From Syntrophomonas sp. (GTDB lineage: Bacteria; Bacillota; Syntrophomonadia; Syntrophomonadales; Syntrophomonadaceae): DNA of 32,442 nt. How positions within the stretch are numbered: position 1 is the stretch's first letter; every line of letters starts with the position of its first letter. The stretch lies in contig NZ_JAQVZX010000017.1 in assembly GCF_028707975.1 (NCBI RefSeq), positions 917 through 33,358 of the forward strand, given 5' to 3'. Below are positions 1-8,243 of this stretch, piece by piece. A program made the translations under genes and the position numbers. Under the pieces are notes generated by a model, which saw nothing but the letters and a program-made list of their open reading frames with translations, had not been told where the DNA came from and did no database searches.

Positions 1-121
1 CAATGTACAGATGGCAATAGAGCTAATAACCCCGATAGCGGCAGAAGAGGGCTTGAGATTCGCCATTCGTGAAGGCGGCAGAACCGTAGGTGCCGGTGTG
101 GTCACCAGTTTGAACGAGTAA
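1..121 (+). CDS. tuf: Elongation factor Tu, first copy, 3' end only (partial)
   Basis: The last 39 codons of EF-Tu enter from the left edge; the reading frame begins at base 2 and stops with TAA at 119-121. EF-Tu carries aminoacyl-tRNA to the ribosome as a GTP complex. The visible part is the end of the third beta-barrel domain, finishing VVTSLNE. Bases 1-127 are identical to 16517-16643, the end of the complete tuf gene in this window, including six bases past the stop. This is therefore one of two tuf copies, probably kept identical by gene conversion. The N-terminal part lies outside the window, so nothing can be said about its start or promoter. Confidence 0.98.
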   Translation, partial: NVQMAIELITPIAAEEGLRFAIREGGRTVGAGVVTSLNE

Positions 122-158
122 ACAGGGGGAATAATCCCATAACCCTATTATGGATAGC

Positions 159-185
159 ACAGCAGGGGTTTCGATCCCCTGCTGT
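159..185 (+). terminator. GC-rich hairpin after the first tuf copy
   Basis: A perfect 10-bp stem (159-168 with 176-185) closes a 7-base loop shortly after the tuf stop. It is strong enough to end or pause transcription, or to protect the tuf mRNA 3' end. No run of T follows, so it is not a textbook intrinsic terminator. Confidence 0.45.
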
Positions 186-212
186 ATTGACTGATAAAGA
201 AAAAAGGGCTAT

Positions 213-242
213 TTGACATAAGGAATAGCCTTGTGATAGATT
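213..242 (+). promoter_or_regulatory. Probable sigma-A promoter for rpmG-secE-nusG
   Basis: A perfect -35 box TTGACA (213-218) is followed after 18 bases by TAGATT (237-242, 4 of 6 matches to TATAAT). It lies about 40 bases upstream of rpmG and downstream of the tuf hairpin, so it would start the rif cluster independently of tuf. The -35 box lies partly inside a 7-bp inverted repeat (207-213 with 224-230). Confidence 0.6.
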
Positions 243-282
243 ATTATAGGATTTTTGCGCACAGGATGGAGGTGTCATTGCG

Positions 283-432
283 GTGAGGGTTGGAGTAACA
301 CTGGCATGCAGCGAATGTAAACAACGCAATTATACGACTACCAGAGACAAGAAAAAGCAAGGCGAAAAACTCGAGAAGAAAAAATATTGCAGGTTTTGTA
401 ATACGCATACAGTTCATAAAGAAATCAAGTAA
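283..432 (+). CDS. rpmG: 50S ribosomal protein L33, zinc-binding form
   Basis: This 49-residue basic protein of the large ribosomal subunit sits near the E site. It shows the zinc-ribbon cysteine pairs C9/C12 and C36/C39, making it the C+ form, and has the usual L33 length. The start is GTG, with a GGAGGT ribosome binding site nine bases upstream (268-273). It is the first gene after the promoter at 213-242 and is followed after 19 bases by secE, the common order rpmG-secE-nusG in Firmicutes. Some bacteria keep a cysteine-free L33 for zinc shortage; none is seen here. Confidence 0.95.
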   Translation: MRVGVTLACSECKQRNYTTTRDKKKQGEKLEKKKYCRFCNTHTVHKEIK

Positions 433-451
433 GCTCGGGGATGTGAATTAG

Positions 452-694
452 ATGGCAAAAAACAATATCCCGGCAGTAAAGGAGTCAGCTCTAAAACTGC
501 GCTGGGAGAGTGGAAAACAATTCTTCTTAAATGTATATAGTGAGCTTAAAAAGGTACATTGGCCTAATAGACAGCAGATGCTGGCTTATACTGGAGTGGT
601 ATTAGTTGCTGTAACCCTGGTAGCTATAATAATCTGGTTATTTGATTCAGGACTCTCGTTTTTATTGGCGAAGTTATTTGAAGCCTTTGCTTAG
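452..694 (+). CDS. secE: Preprotein translocase subunit SecE
   Basis: SecE is the clamp subunit of the SecYEG protein-export channel in the cytoplasmic membrane. The 80-residue protein has the short single-span form found in Firmicutes. A basic N-terminus leads into the conserved amphipathic segment at about residues 25-44, containing SELKKVHWP, and then one membrane span at about residues 45-65. The start is ATG with only a weak GGGGATG-like ribosome binding site. It lies directly upstream of nusG, its usual partner, while secY lies far downstream in the same super-cluster at 26061. Confidence 0.96.
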   Translation: MAKNNIPAVKESALKLRWESGKQFFLNVYSELKKVHWPNRQQMLAYTGVVLVAVTLVAIIIWLFDSGLSFLLAKLFEAFA

Positions 695-711
695 ACAAGG
701 AGGTGGTTCTA

Positions 712-1314
712 ATTAACGACCAGCAAGCAGGTGTCACGGAAGCTCTTGAAAGAGAGCAGAGTGCTGAGCCCGCTGAGGAAATGAGGAATCAGGGTGATTG
801 GTATGTGGTACATACCTATTCGGGATATGAAAACAAAATCAAGGTTGATCTGTCTAAAAGAGTTGAATCAATGAATATGCAGGATAAAATTTTTGAGGTT
901 ATTATTCCCGAGGAACAGGAAGTAGAATACAAAAATGGCAAGCGCAAGGTTACCAATAAGAGGATTTTTCCTGGATATGTCATTGTAAACATGATTATGG
1001 ATGATGATTCCTGGTATGTGGTACGTCATACTCCTGGAGTAACTGGTTTTGTAGGAAGTGGAAGCAAGCCCATCCCTCTCCATCAGGAAGAAATAGACAA
1101 GATTCGCCGCCAGATGGGATTGATGGAAAAGAAGACCATGATTATTGATATTGAAATTGGGGAGAGTATCCGGGTCAAATCCGGGCCTTTTGCCAATTTT
1201 GAGGGAGTAGTCCGGGAATTATTGCCGGAAAAAGGAAAGATAAGGGTCAATATTTCCATGTTCGGCAGGGAGACACCTGTAGAACTGGATTATGAACAAA
1301 TAGAAAAGATATAA
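712..1314 (+). CDS. nusG: Transcription elongation/antitermination factor NusG, probable ATT start
   Basis: NusG binds RNA polymerase and modulates pausing, Rho action and coupling to ribosomes. The NGN domain begins at DWYVVHTYSGYEN, and the C-terminal KOW domain carries VKSGPFANFEGVV and MFGRETPVEL. The start is uncertain. A near-perfect ribosome binding site, AAGGAGGTG (697-705), lies eight bases before an in-frame ATT at 712. The in-frame GTG at 703 lies inside that site, and ATG 781 has only GAGG two bases away. Starting at 712 gives 200 residues with an acidic N-terminal extension. Starting at 781 gives 177, close to the length I recall for the Bacillus protein. The gene identity is certain; the start is not. 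Confidence 0.96.
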   Translation: MNDQQAGVTEALEREQSAEPAEEMRNQGDWYVVHTYSGYENKIKVDLSKRVESMNMQDKIFEVIIPEEQEVEYKNGKRKVTNKRIFPGYVIVNMIMDDDSWYVVRHTPGVTGFVGSGSKPIPLHQEEIDKIRRQMGLMEKKTMIIDIEIGESIRVKSGPFANFEGVVRELLPEKGKIRVNISMFGRETPVELDYEQIEKI

Positions 1315-1353
1315 GCTATTTAAGTTTATTATGAAAAAAGGAGGTGTAGGGAA

Positions 1354-1779
1354 ATGGCACGAAAAGTCTTGGGTAAAATATCACTACAGATTGCTGCAGG
1401 AAAAGCTACGCCAGCACCACCGGTAGGACCCGCCCTGGGCCAATACGGGGTTAATATAATGGGATTTTGCAAAGAGTACAATGCCCGAACCGCCAATCAA
1501 GCCGGGTATATTGTACCGGTAGAAATAACTGTATTCGAAGACCGATCTTTTACTTTTGTGATTAAATCACCCCCGGCTTCTGATTTACTTAAAAAGGCCG
1601 CCAATGTAGACAAAGGATCTGGCGAACCAAATAAGAAGAAGATTGGCAAAGTTCCCCGGGCCAAGTTGCTGGAAATAGCGGAAACCAAAAAAGAAGACCT
1701 TAATGCCAGCGACATTGATGCGGCGGTAAAAATGATAGAAGGAACCGCCCGCAGTATGGGATTGGAAGTAATCGATTAA
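1354..1779 (+). CDS. rplK: 50S ribosomal protein L11
   Basis: L11 binds the GTPase-associated region of 23S rRNA at the base of the L7/L12 stalk and is the thiostrepton site. The 141-residue length is standard. The N-terminal domain carries the proline-rich helix segment around [11 protein letters not shown], the part implicated in thiostrepton binding and in RelA response. The C-terminal RNA-binding domain ends in [11 protein letters not shown] strong AAAGGAGGTG ribosome binding site precedes the ATG. An apparent L1 operator lies between this gene and rplA. Confidence 0.98.
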   Translation: MARKVLGKISLQIAAGKATPAPPVGPALGQYGVNIMGFCKEYNARTANQAGYIVPVEITVFEDRSFTFVIKSPPASDLLKKAANVDKGSGEPNKKKIGKVPRAKLLEIAETKKEDLNASDIDAAVKMIEGTARSMGLEVID

Positions 1780-1804
1780 GCCCCATAATTGCTAAAATAG
1801 AACC

Positions 1805-1835
1805 ATGGTGGGAGGCCTGAAGCCGAATTACCACA
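1805..1835 (+). promoter_or_regulatory. Probable L1-binding translational operator before rplA
   Basis: The rplK-rplA gap folds as an outer stem GTGG (1808-1811) with CCAC (1831-1834), an asymmetric internal loop, and an inner stem GGC (1814-1816) with GCC (1822-1824). This shape mimics the L1 site on 23S rRNA. It abuts the rplA ribosome binding site (1835-1841), so bound L1 would block rplA translation. It is recognised from the general pattern and was not computed. Confidence 0.55.
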
Positions 1836-1850
1836 AGGAGGATGAAGGAA

Positions 1851-2552
1851 ATGAAAAGAGGAAAGAACTACCAACAAGCCAGTGAAAAATTAGATCGCGT
1901 TGCACTTTATGAGCCCAGAGAAGCTCTGGAACTGGTTAAAGAGATAGCCAAGGCCAAATTTGATGAAACCGTAGAGGTTCACATTAGACTGGGAGTGGAT
2001 CCGCGGCATGCCGACCAACAAGTAAGAGGTACGGTCAGTCTACCCAATGGAACCGGGAAAACCCGTAAGGTTTTGGTATTTGCCAAAGGAGAGAAAATTA
2101 AAGAGGCTGAACTGGCGGGTGCTGATTATGCCGGTGGCGAAGACCTGGCCGAAAAAATCCAGGGAGGCTGGTTTGATTTTGATGTGGCGGTAGCCACACC
2201 TGACATGATGGCGGTAGTGGGAAAATTAGGTAAAATCCTGGGACCTCGCGGATTGATGCCAAATCCCAAAGCAGGAACAGTAACTTTTGATATTGAGCGT
2301 ACTATTAAGGAATTAAAAGCCGGTCGGATAGAGTACCGGGTGGACAAAAGCGCTATTGTGCATGCACCCATTGGGAGGATTTCCTTTGAGGCGGAAAAAC
2401 TGCATGAAAACCTGAATGCCTTCGCTGAGGCCTTGCTCAAAGCCCGGCCAGCAGCTGCTAAAGGGCAGTATATGCGCTCAGTGACCATATGCTCTACTAT
2501 GAGCCCGGGGATAAAAATTAACCCGCTGGTTTTAATGGCGGCCAACAAATAA
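1851..2552 (+). CDS. rplA: 50S ribosomal protein L1
   Basis: L1 forms the mobile L1 stalk that helps release deacylated tRNA from the E site, and it often represses its own mRNA. The protein has 233 residues from this start, typical for bacteria. It shows the L1 signature region [21 protein letters not shown] and a C-terminal region ending [12 protein letters not shown]. The ATG at 1851 is preferred because the ribosome binding site AAGGAGG (1835-1841) stands nine bases away. The earlier in-frame ATG at 1842 touches that site directly and would have no spacing. Confidence 0.97.
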   Translation: MKRGKNYQQASEKLDRVALYEPREALELVKEIAKAKFDETVEVHIRLGVDPRHADQQVRGTVSLPNGTGKTRKVLVFAKGEKIKEAELAGADYAGGEDLAEKIQGGWFDFDVAVATPDMMAVVGKLGKILGPRGLMPNPKAGTVTFDIERTIKELKAGRIEYRVDKSAIVHAPIGRISFEAEKLHENLNAFAEALLKARPAAAKGQYMRSVTICSTMSPGIKINPLVLMAANK

Positions 2553-2570
2553 AGTAAAAGTGAAAAACAG

Positions 2571-2695
2571 GAACCATAGACAGCCGGTGGCGGAAGCCTT
2601 AAAGAACAGTAGTTCACCTGCCGAGGGATTTGATATAAAACTGTATTATCCAATGCAGTCTATTAACCTCTGCAGGTCACTAGCAGAGGTTTTTT
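2571..2695 (+). ncRNA. L10 leader (autoregulatory mRNA leader of rplJ-rplL)
   Basis: The rplA-rplJ gap contains the sequence hallmarks of the Firmicute L10 leader: CAGCCGGTGGCGGAAGCC from 2581, followed later by CCTGCCGAGG. The leader ends in an intrinsic terminator just before rplJ. In this family the L10(L12)4 complex binds the leader and promotes termination, so excess protein shuts off rplJ and rplL. Identification rests on memory of the consensus and on the position. Confidence 0.8.
2665..2695 (+). terminator. Attenuator terminator of the L10 leader
   Basis: A perfect 9-bp stem (2665-2673 with 2683-2691), a 9-base loop and a T run through 2695 stand 31 bases before rplJ. This is a regulated intrinsic terminator at the end of the L10 leader. 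Confidence 0.85.
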
Positions 2696-2726
2696 AATGG
2701 ATTTAATTAAGAGGGGGTGAAAATGA

Positions 2727-3248
2727 ATGCCCAAAATTGAAGAAAAACAAAAGATAGTGAAAGAAATTGAGGGAAAGCTACAGGATTCCATGCTGGTTGT
2801 TTTTGCTGACTATCGGGGGATAAAGGTTGAGGAAATTACCGATTTAAGGAATAAACTGCGCTTGCCCGGGGTAGAATTCAAGGTACTTAAAAACACCTTG
2901 ACCGAATTTGCCCTGCAAAATACGGGGAATCCCGAAGTAATACCGTATATTGCCGGCCCCAACGCCGTGCTTTTTAGCCAGGAAGATCCCATTGGCCCTA
3001 CCAAAGTTATTTATGACTTTATCAAGCAGTATAAAAAACTGGAGGTTAAAGTCGCTATACTCGAAGGACAGATGGTTTTATCCGATAGGGTAAAAGCCCT
3101 GTCTGAATTACCACCGCGGGAAGCACTGCTGGCCCAGGTGCTTGGTACCATGCAGGCCCCAATTACCAGCCTGGTATATGTACTTAATGCTAATATTGGC
3201 GGATTGGTAAATGTATTGGATCAGATCCGGGAACAAAAGGCGGGTTAA
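2727..3248 (+). CDS. rplJ: 50S ribosomal protein L10
   Basis: L10 anchors the L7/L12 dimers to the ribosome at the factor-binding stalk. At 173 residues the length is normal. The N-terminal rRNA-binding domain includes DYRGI and FKVLKNTL, and the C-terminal helix that binds L12 dimers ends near IREQKAG. The start is ATG 2727 after GAGGGGGTGA. An overlapping ATG at 2723 in another frame stops after five codons. The gene is controlled by the L10 leader and terminator upstream, and rplL follows after 67 bases. Confidence 0.98.
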   Translation: MPKIEEKQKIVKEIEGKLQDSMLVVFADYRGIKVEEITDLRNKLRLPGVEFKVLKNTLTEFALQNTGNPEVIPYIAGPNAVLFSQEDPIGPTKVIYDFIKQYKKLEVKVAILEGQMVLSDRVKALSELPPREALLAQVLGTMQAPITSLVYVLNANIGGLVNVLDQIREQKAG

Positions 3249-3315
3249 GAATCTTCAGTAACAAGAGAGTAAGAGAACAAATAAATAATTATATTAAATT
3301 TGGGAGGTAATTATA

Positions 3316-3693
3316 ATGAGTAAAGTACAGGAAGTTATTGATATCGTCAAGCAATTGACCGTTTTGGAGTTATCTGAACTGGTAAAGGCCCTGGAGGAAG
3401 AATTTGGAGTTAGTGCCGCCGCCCCCGTAGCCGTTGCCGCCGCCCCTGCAGCCGGTGCCGCTGCAGAAGCCGCAGAAGAGCAATATGAGTTTGATGTTAT
3501 ACTCACTTCATCTGGTGAAAAGAAAATTAATGTCATTAAGGTTGTAAGAGAGATTACCGGATTAGGACTTAAAGAAGCCAAGACCCTCGTGGATGAATGC
3601 CCCAATCCGGTAAAAGAAAAAATCACTAAAGATGAGGCCAACGAAATCAAAACCAAGATTGAAGAGGCCGGTGGCAGTGTAGAAGTAAAATAG
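3316..3693 (+). CDS. rplL: 50S ribosomal protein L7/L12
   Basis: L7/L12 is the multi-copy stalk protein that recruits and activates EF-Tu, EF-G and IF2. The 125 residues show the N-terminal dimerisation domain (residues 1-30), an alanine-rich flexible hinge (about 32-56), and the C-terminal factor-binding domain with [13 protein letters not shown]. The ribosome binding site GGGAGG precedes the ATG. The gene closes the first rif transcription unit, with a strong terminator 64 bases downstream. Its high need relative to L10 is usually met by more efficient translation. Confidence 0.98.
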   Translation: MSKVQEVIDIVKQLTVLELSELVKALEEEFGVSAAAPVAVAAAPAAGAAAEAAEEQYEFDVILTSSGEKKINVIKVVREITGLGLKEAKTLVDECPNPVKEKITKDEANEIKTKIEEAGGSVEVK

Positions 3694-3756
3694 GCCATCT
3701 CTATAGTAAAGTAGGGCAAGTTTGTGCTTTATTTACAAGAAGTTCAATAAAAGAAC

Positions 3757-3787
3757 AAAAAAAGTGCTGCCAGGCAGCACTTTTTTT
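3757..3787 (+). terminator. Strong terminator after rplL
   Basis: An A-rich 5' flank (3757-3763), a GC stem GTGCTG with CAGCAC centred at 3772, and seven T (3781-3787) form a classic intrinsic terminator. It could work in both directions. It separates rplL from the next gene and from rpoB. Confidence 0.9.
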
Positions 3788-3859
3788 ATTGCCCAAAACA
3801 ATTATATGTTATAACCTTAGTTCAAGTTTATTTTGGGTAAGGAAGGGGCATGATAGATA

Positions 3860-4513
3860 ATGAAGAAGTTTCTTCCATTAATCTTAAGTCTCCTCTTTAT
3901 AATTATGTTTTGTCCCCAGCCGGTTCAGGCGGCTAATGTATACTGGCAAATAGATTTACGAGATGATGGCTCCATTTATGAAAGCCTGACTTTGGATCAG
4001 CCGCTTAACTTGGATACCCAGGAGTGGAAGCAAATAGAGGGAGGAAAAGAGTACAAGTTAGAGCGCAAGCTAGATAGCTGGCAGGCTTACCAGGCTCTAT
4101 CGCAAAGCTTGCCCATAAAGGCAGAGGTCAAGAATTACGTAGTATTCCAGAGGACATCATTATTCCTGGAAAAGGAGTCGGCCGGTTTTCTACAAGAAGT
4201 AGCCGCTTTAAACGAGGGGCAGCTTAGAATTAGGATTCCCGGCGCCATTGGCGAAAACTCCGCCGATGAAGTTAAAGATATGACTGCTAGCTGGGAATTG
4301 AAACGCCTCGTAGTCATGGAAGACGGGCATAAGCTTTTAACGGCAACTATTTTGGATGGGTTCATGCTGGCTGTGGTACTGTTTGGAATGGGTTTTCTGA
4401 TAATAATAATCTGGTTTATAAGCAGGATGAAACGGGTAAATGATCTTATTCAAGAAAGATATTCTCTGGAGAACATTGGGCAGGAAGAAAATCTGGATGA
4501 AGATGATGATTGA
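3860..4513 (+). CDS. Unrecognised exported membrane-anchored protein between rplL and rpoB
   Basis: I do not recognise this 217-residue protein. Residues 1-24 look like a signal peptide with likely cleavage after PVQA. Residues 25-165 form a polar extracytoplasmic domain with alternating strand-like segments (for example NVYWQIDLRDDGS). Residues 166-188 form one membrane span, followed by a short cytoplasmic tail ending in an acidic run (EEN to DDD). C18 lacks a good lipobox, so lipoprotein processing is unlikely. Topology loosely recalls LppM/DUF3153-type proteins, but that is a guess. The start is ATG with GGAAGGGG 12 bases upstream. Terminators lie on both sides, so it appears to be its own transcription unit. 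Many Firmicutes have an rRNA methyltransferase gene (ybxB) at this place instead. Confidence 0.85.
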   Translation: MKKFLPLILSLLFIIMFCPQPVQAANVYWQIDLRDDGSIYESLTLDQPLNLDTQEWKQIEGGKEYKLERKLDSWQAYQALSQSLPIKAEVKNYVVFQRTSLFLEKESAGFLQEVAALNEGQLRIRIPGAIGENSADEVKDMTASWELKRLVVMEDGHKLLTATILDGFMLAVVLFGMGFLIIIIWFISRMKRVNDLIQERYSLENIGQEENLDEDDD

Positions 4514-4520
4514 TTCATGC

Positions 4521-4548
4521 AACCCTTATGCAACAAAAAGGGTTTTTT
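4521..4548 (+). terminator. Terminator after the unknown membrane protein gene
   Basis: A 7-bp stem AACCCTT (4521-4527) with AAGGGTT (4538-4544) and a T run (to 4548) start eight bases after the stop codon. It fits an intrinsic terminator that insulates this gene from rpoB. Confidence 0.75.
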
Positions 4549-4595
4549 GCAGTGGAATCATGATTGGTAATAACAAAAAAATCTGGATTTTATTC

Positions 4596-4624
4596 TTGAC
4601 TGCATATGGCATGTATGATAATAT
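4596..4624 (+). promoter_or_regulatory. Possible promoter for rpoB-rpoC
   Basis: A -35 box TTGACT (4596-4601, 5 of 6) is followed by GATAAT (4617-4622, 5 of 6, 15-base spacing) or TAATAT (4619-4624, 4 of 6, 17-base spacing). It lies between the terminator at 4521-4548 and rpoB, where a promoter is needed. The rest of the 4514-4760 gap holds the leader hairpin listed separately. Confidence 0.5.
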
Positions 4625-4690
4625 TAATAATTGCCATTTGTAGTAAAAGTGAAATTTTTATTAAATAGATGGTATAGTTAGCTTGGAAAT

Positions 4691-4727
4691 AAAGCGAGGT
4701 TTAAGGTTAGGCCTTGCTTTTCACTTC
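4691..4727 (+). promoter_or_regulatory. Possible rpoB leader hairpin (attenuator-like)
   Basis: In the untranslated leader of rpoB, AAAGCGAGG (4691-4699) can pair with CCTTGCTTT (4712-4720) as nine pairs with one G-U. A pyrimidine-rich stretch follows. It could attenuate rpoBC transcription, but the T tract is imperfect and no trigger is visible. Confidence 0.35.
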
Positions 4728-4760
4728 TTTTGGGAAATTTTTAAAGGGGTGAATTATTGG

Positions 4761-7700
4761 ATGGCTCATCTTGAACAATACGGACGTGTCAATAGGCTTA
4801 GTTATTCCCGCATTAAGGAACCTGTCGAATTACCCAACCTTATTCAGATTCAAAAAAACTCCTATAATTGGTTTTTGGAACAAGGCTTGAGAGATGCTTT
4901 GCAGGAGGTTTTCCCTATATTTGACTTTACTGGAAACCTGGAGTTAGGTTTTTTGGATTATGGTATGGGTGAACCCAAATATTCCATTAACGAGTGCAAA
5001 GAGAGAGATGTTAGTTACCAGGCTCCATTGAAACTCAAAGTTAGGCTAACGGACAAAGAGAATGGAGAAATCAAGGAATCTGAGGTTTATATGGGGGATC
5101 TACCCCTGATGACGGAAAAAGGAACTTTTATTATTAACGGAGCGGAAAGAGTCGTGGTCAGCCAATTGGTTAAATCGCCCGGGGTATATTTTAATGAACG
5201 TATGGATGTGGCCGGGCATCCCCTTTTTGGGGCCACGATTATTCCCAATCGGGGGGCCTGGTTTGAACTGGAGATGGACAGCGCTGGTCTGGTTTACACC
5301 AGAATAGACAAAACCCGCAAAATACCGGTGACTGTTTTACTCCGGGCTCTGGGTTATGAGAGCAATGAAGTGATCCTCGAAATGTACGACGGAGACGAGA
5401 CCATTGCTCGTACTATGGATAAAGATACCAGCACCAATAAAAAAGAAGCGTTGATTGAGTTTTATCGCAGGTTGAGGCCGGGTGAATTGGCTACCGAAGA
5501 CGCAGCCGAGCAATTGATTAAAAACCTGTTTTTTGACCCACGTCGTTATGATATGGCTGCAGTAGGTCGTTATAAGGTTAACAAGAAACTGGGTCTTAAT
5601 ATCCCTGCCGATAACAGACACCTGACCCTGGAGGATATTACGGCAACCATTGGTTACCTTTTGAAACTGATAAAGGGTGAAGGCAAGACCGATGTTATAG
5701 ATCACCTGGGCAACAGGAGACTCCGTTCTATTGGAGAGCTGCTGCAAAACCAGTTTAGAACTGGCTTGGTAAGAATGGAACGTGTGGTAAGGGAGAGGAT
5801 GAGTATCCATGATGTGGAAACCCTAACTCCTCAGGTTCTAATAAATATTCGTCCGATTACGGCGGCGGTAAAAGAATTTTTCGGCAGCTCCCAGTTATCC
5901 CAATTTATGGACCAAACCAACCCGCTGGCGGAGTTAACCCACAAGCGCCGTCTCAGCGCTCTGGGACCGGGCGGGCTAACTCGGGAAAGAGCTGGTTTTC
6001 AGGTTCGCGATGTTCATCATTCCCACTATGGCAGGATTTGTCCCATTGAAACCCCAGAAGGCCCCAATATCGGTTTGATTGGATCCCTGGCTACCTTTGG
6101 ACAGGTTAATGATTTTGGTTTCATTGAAACCCCGTACCGCAAAGTGGACAAGAAGTTAGGGCGGGTTTTAAATGAGATCGTATATCTCTCGGCCGATGAA
6201 GAAGATGAATATTATGTGGCCCAGGCCAATGCGCCCCTGGATGAAGAAGGTTATTTTATTGATGAAAAGGTTGAAGCCCGCTATTTTGAAGAAATCCTGG
6301 AGATTCCCAAAAGCAAGGTCGATTACATGGACGTTTCCCCCAAACAGGTTTTCAGTGTGGCCACAGCCTTGATACCATTCCTGGAAAATGATGATGCTAA
6401 CCGGGCTTTAATGGGAGCCAACATGCAAAGGCAGGCTGTACCCTTGATTAAGGCCGAGGCTCCGATTGTGGGTACCGGTTTGGAACATAAGGCTGCCCAA
6501 GATTCTGGAGCGGTAGTAATAGCTAAAAAGGCAGGAACGGTAAAAAAAGTCAGCGCCAGCCGGATAACTATAGAAAATGATGATGGGATTCGAGATAATT
6601 ATGAGCTTTTGAAATTCATGCGCTCCAACCAGGGTACCTGCTATAATCAGAGGCCGATAGTAAAAGTGGGTGAAAGGGTGGAAGCAAATGAGGTTATAGC
6701 TGACGGCCCCAGTACAGACCAGGGTGAATTGGCGCTGGGACGTAATGTTATGGTGGCTTTTATGCCCTGGGAGGGCTATAACTATGAGGACGCTATTCTA
6801 ATTTCCGAGAAATTGGTTAAAGACGATGTGTTTACTTCTATTCATATTGAAGAATATGAATGTGAAGCCCGGGATACCAAGCTGGGCTCAGAAGAGATTA
6901 CCCGTGATATACCTAATGTATCCGAAGATATGTTGAAAAACCTGGATGAGCAGGGTGTAATTAGAGTTGGGGCCGAAGTGCGGCCTGACGATATTTTGGT
7001 CGGGAAGGTCACCCCCAAGGGTGAAACCGAGCTGACACCGGAAGAAAGATTGTTAAGGGCTATATTTGGCGAAAAGGCACGCGAAGTCCGCGATTCATCA
7101 CTGCGTGTTCCTCACGGGGAAGCAGGCAAGGTAGTAGCGGTGAAACGTTTTTCCCGGGAAAAAGGGGATGAGCTTCCTCCTGGTGTTAATCAACTGGTCA
7201 GGGTCTATATCGCCCAAAAGAGAAAAATCTCCGAGGGGGATAAAATGGCTGGGCGTCACGGTAATAAAGGAGTAATATCATGTATTCTCCCCGAGGAAGA
7301 TATGCCTTTCCTGGAAGACGGAACCCCGGTGGAGATAGTACTCAATCCTCTGGGAGTCCCCTCCCGCATGAATATTGGACAAATCCTGGAGTGTCATATG
7401 GGCTTGGCCGCCAGGGCCCTGGGTGTCAATATTGCTACCCCGGTTTTTGACGGGGCCAACGAAGAAGATATCTTTACCAAGCTGCGGGAATCAGACCTGC
7501 CGGAAAGCGGGAAAACCGTACTTTATGATGGGAGAACCGGAGAGAAATTTGATCACGAAATAACTGTGGGCTATGTATATATGTTGAAACTGGCGCACCT
7601 GGTGGATGACAAGATTCATGCCCGTTCTATCGGACCCTATTCCCTGGTTACCCAGCAACCGCTGGGAGGAAAAGCCCAATTTGGAGGACAGAGGTTCGGG

Positions 7701-8105
7701 GAAATGGAGGTTTGGGCTCTGGAAGCCTATGGTGCTTCTTATACTTTGCAGGAAATTCTAACGGTTAAATCAGATGATGTGGCGGGGCGATTAAAGACCT
7801 ATGAATCCATTGTCAAAGGGGAAAATATACCAGAGCCGGGAGTACCTGAAGGTTTTAAAGTACTGATAAAGGAGCTCCAGAGCCTGGCTCTTGATGTTAG
7901 AATTTTGGCTGGAGATGACCATGAAATACTGATTAAGGATAATGAGAACGAAGTCAATGAAAAGGTAAAAGCCCGGGAGTTGGGCTTGGATCTACCAGAT
8001 AATCCCGTAGGAAGAATGCTGGCGATTAGCCAACCCTTGAAGAATGCAGATAATGACCAGGATGTGGAAGTTAAATCCAATTCTGAAAAGGAAGATAATA
8101 AGTAA
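4761..8105 (+). CDS. rpoB: DNA-directed RNA polymerase subunit beta
   Basis: The beta subunit forms one claw and much of the active centre of RNA polymerase. From ATG 4761 it has 1114 residues, the compact Firmicute form. The rifampicin pocket is intact at about residues 375-425 ([17 protein letters not shown], then [19 protein letters not shown]). Other landmarks are [13 protein letters not shown] near residue 677, GRHGNKGVI near 831, and [20 protein letters not shown] near 967, which contacts beta'. The frame stays open upstream to 4683, but ATG 4761 with AAAGGGG 11 bases before it gives the conserved start, whereas the GTG at 4749 overlaps that site. The acidic tail SEKEDNK is typical of variable Firmicute C-termini. 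Confidence 0.98.
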   Translation: MAHLEQYGRVNRLSYSRIKEPVELPNLIQIQKNSYNWFLEQGLRDALQEVFPIFDFTGNLELGFLDYGMGEPKYSINECKERDVSYQAPLKLKVRLTDKENGEIKESEVYMGDLPLMTEKGTFIINGAERVVVSQLVKSPGVYFNERMDVAGHPLFGATIIPNRGAWFELEMDSAGLVYTRIDKTRKIPVTVLLRALGYESNEVILEMYDGDETIARTMDKDTSTNKKEALIEFYRRLRPGELATEDAAEQLIKNLFFDPRRYDMAAVGRYKVNKKLGLNIPADNRHLTLEDITATIGYLLKLIKGEGKTDVIDHLGNRRLRSIGELLQNQFRTGLVRMERVVRERMSIHDVETLTPQVLINIRPITAAVKEFFGSSQLSQFMDQTNPLAELTHKRRLSALGPGGLTRERAGFQVRDVHHSHYGRICPIETPEGPNIGLIGSLATFGQVNDFGFIETPYRKVDKKLGRVLNEIVYLSADEEDEYYVAQANAPLDEEGYFIDEKVEARYFEEILEIPKSKVDYMDVSPKQVFSVATALIPFLENDDANRALMGANMQRQAVPLIKAEAPIVGTGLEHKAAQDSGAVVIAKKAGTVKKVSASRITIENDDGIRDNYELLKFMRSNQGTCYNQRPIVKVGERVEANEVIADGPSTDQGELALGRNVMVAFMPWEGYNYEDAILISEKLVKDDVFTSIHIEEYECEARDTKLGSEEITRDIPNVSEDMLKNLDEQGVIRVGAEVRPDDILVGKVTPKGETELTPEERLLRAIFGEKAREVRDSSLRVPHGEAGKVVAVKRFSREKGDELPPGVNQLVRVYIAQKRKISEGDKMAGRHGNKGVISCILPEEDMPFLEDGTPVEIVLNPLGVPSRMNIGQILECHMGLAARALGVNIATPVFDGANEEDIFTKLRESDLPESGKTVLYDGRTGEKFDHEITVGYVYMLKLAHLVDDKIHARSIGPYSLVTQQPLGGKAQFGGQRFGEMEVWALEAYGASYTLQEILTVKSDDVAGRLKTYESIVKGENIPEPGVPEGFKVLIKELQSLALDVRILAGDDHEILIKDNENEVNEKVKARELGLDLPDNPVGRMLAISQPLKNADNDQDVEVKSNSEKEDNK

Positions 8106-8243
8106 CTGCCTGGGGGAATGCTTGAATGCCGGGTCGCTATTATGGTAGTTGAGTGAGTATATCTATACAAGCAGTTGCAGTGACATCATTAGTTGGCTTG
8201 CTGGAGACGGGCATAAAATTATCTTCTGAAGGGAGAGAACGAT

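Noticed and set aside
159-185. Possible tRNA T-arm (loop TTTCGAT between G and C runs), since trnW often lies near secE
   Set aside because: The loop is shifted by one base from TTCRANY, and no matching acceptor, D or anticodon arms are found around it. A plain hairpin explains it.
2126-2653. Long open frame on the - strand over rplA and the L10 leader
   Set aside because: It is antisense to a certain gene and leader, with no family features and no ribosome binding site of note.
2723-2740. Small open frame ATG AAT GCC CAA AAT TGA overlapping the rplJ start
   Set aside because: Probably chance; the sequence is explained by the rplJ start region. Its regulatory role cannot be judged.
4683-4760. 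Extended N-terminus of RpoB from TTG 4683
   Set aside because: The extension lies over the leader hairpin, has no ribosome binding site, and does not resemble RpoB N-termini; ATG 4761 fits the family.
5880-6060. Possible rifampicin-resistance change in rpoB or streptomycin change in rpsL
   Set aside because: The rifampicin pocket and the S12 lysines read as the normal sensitive forms.
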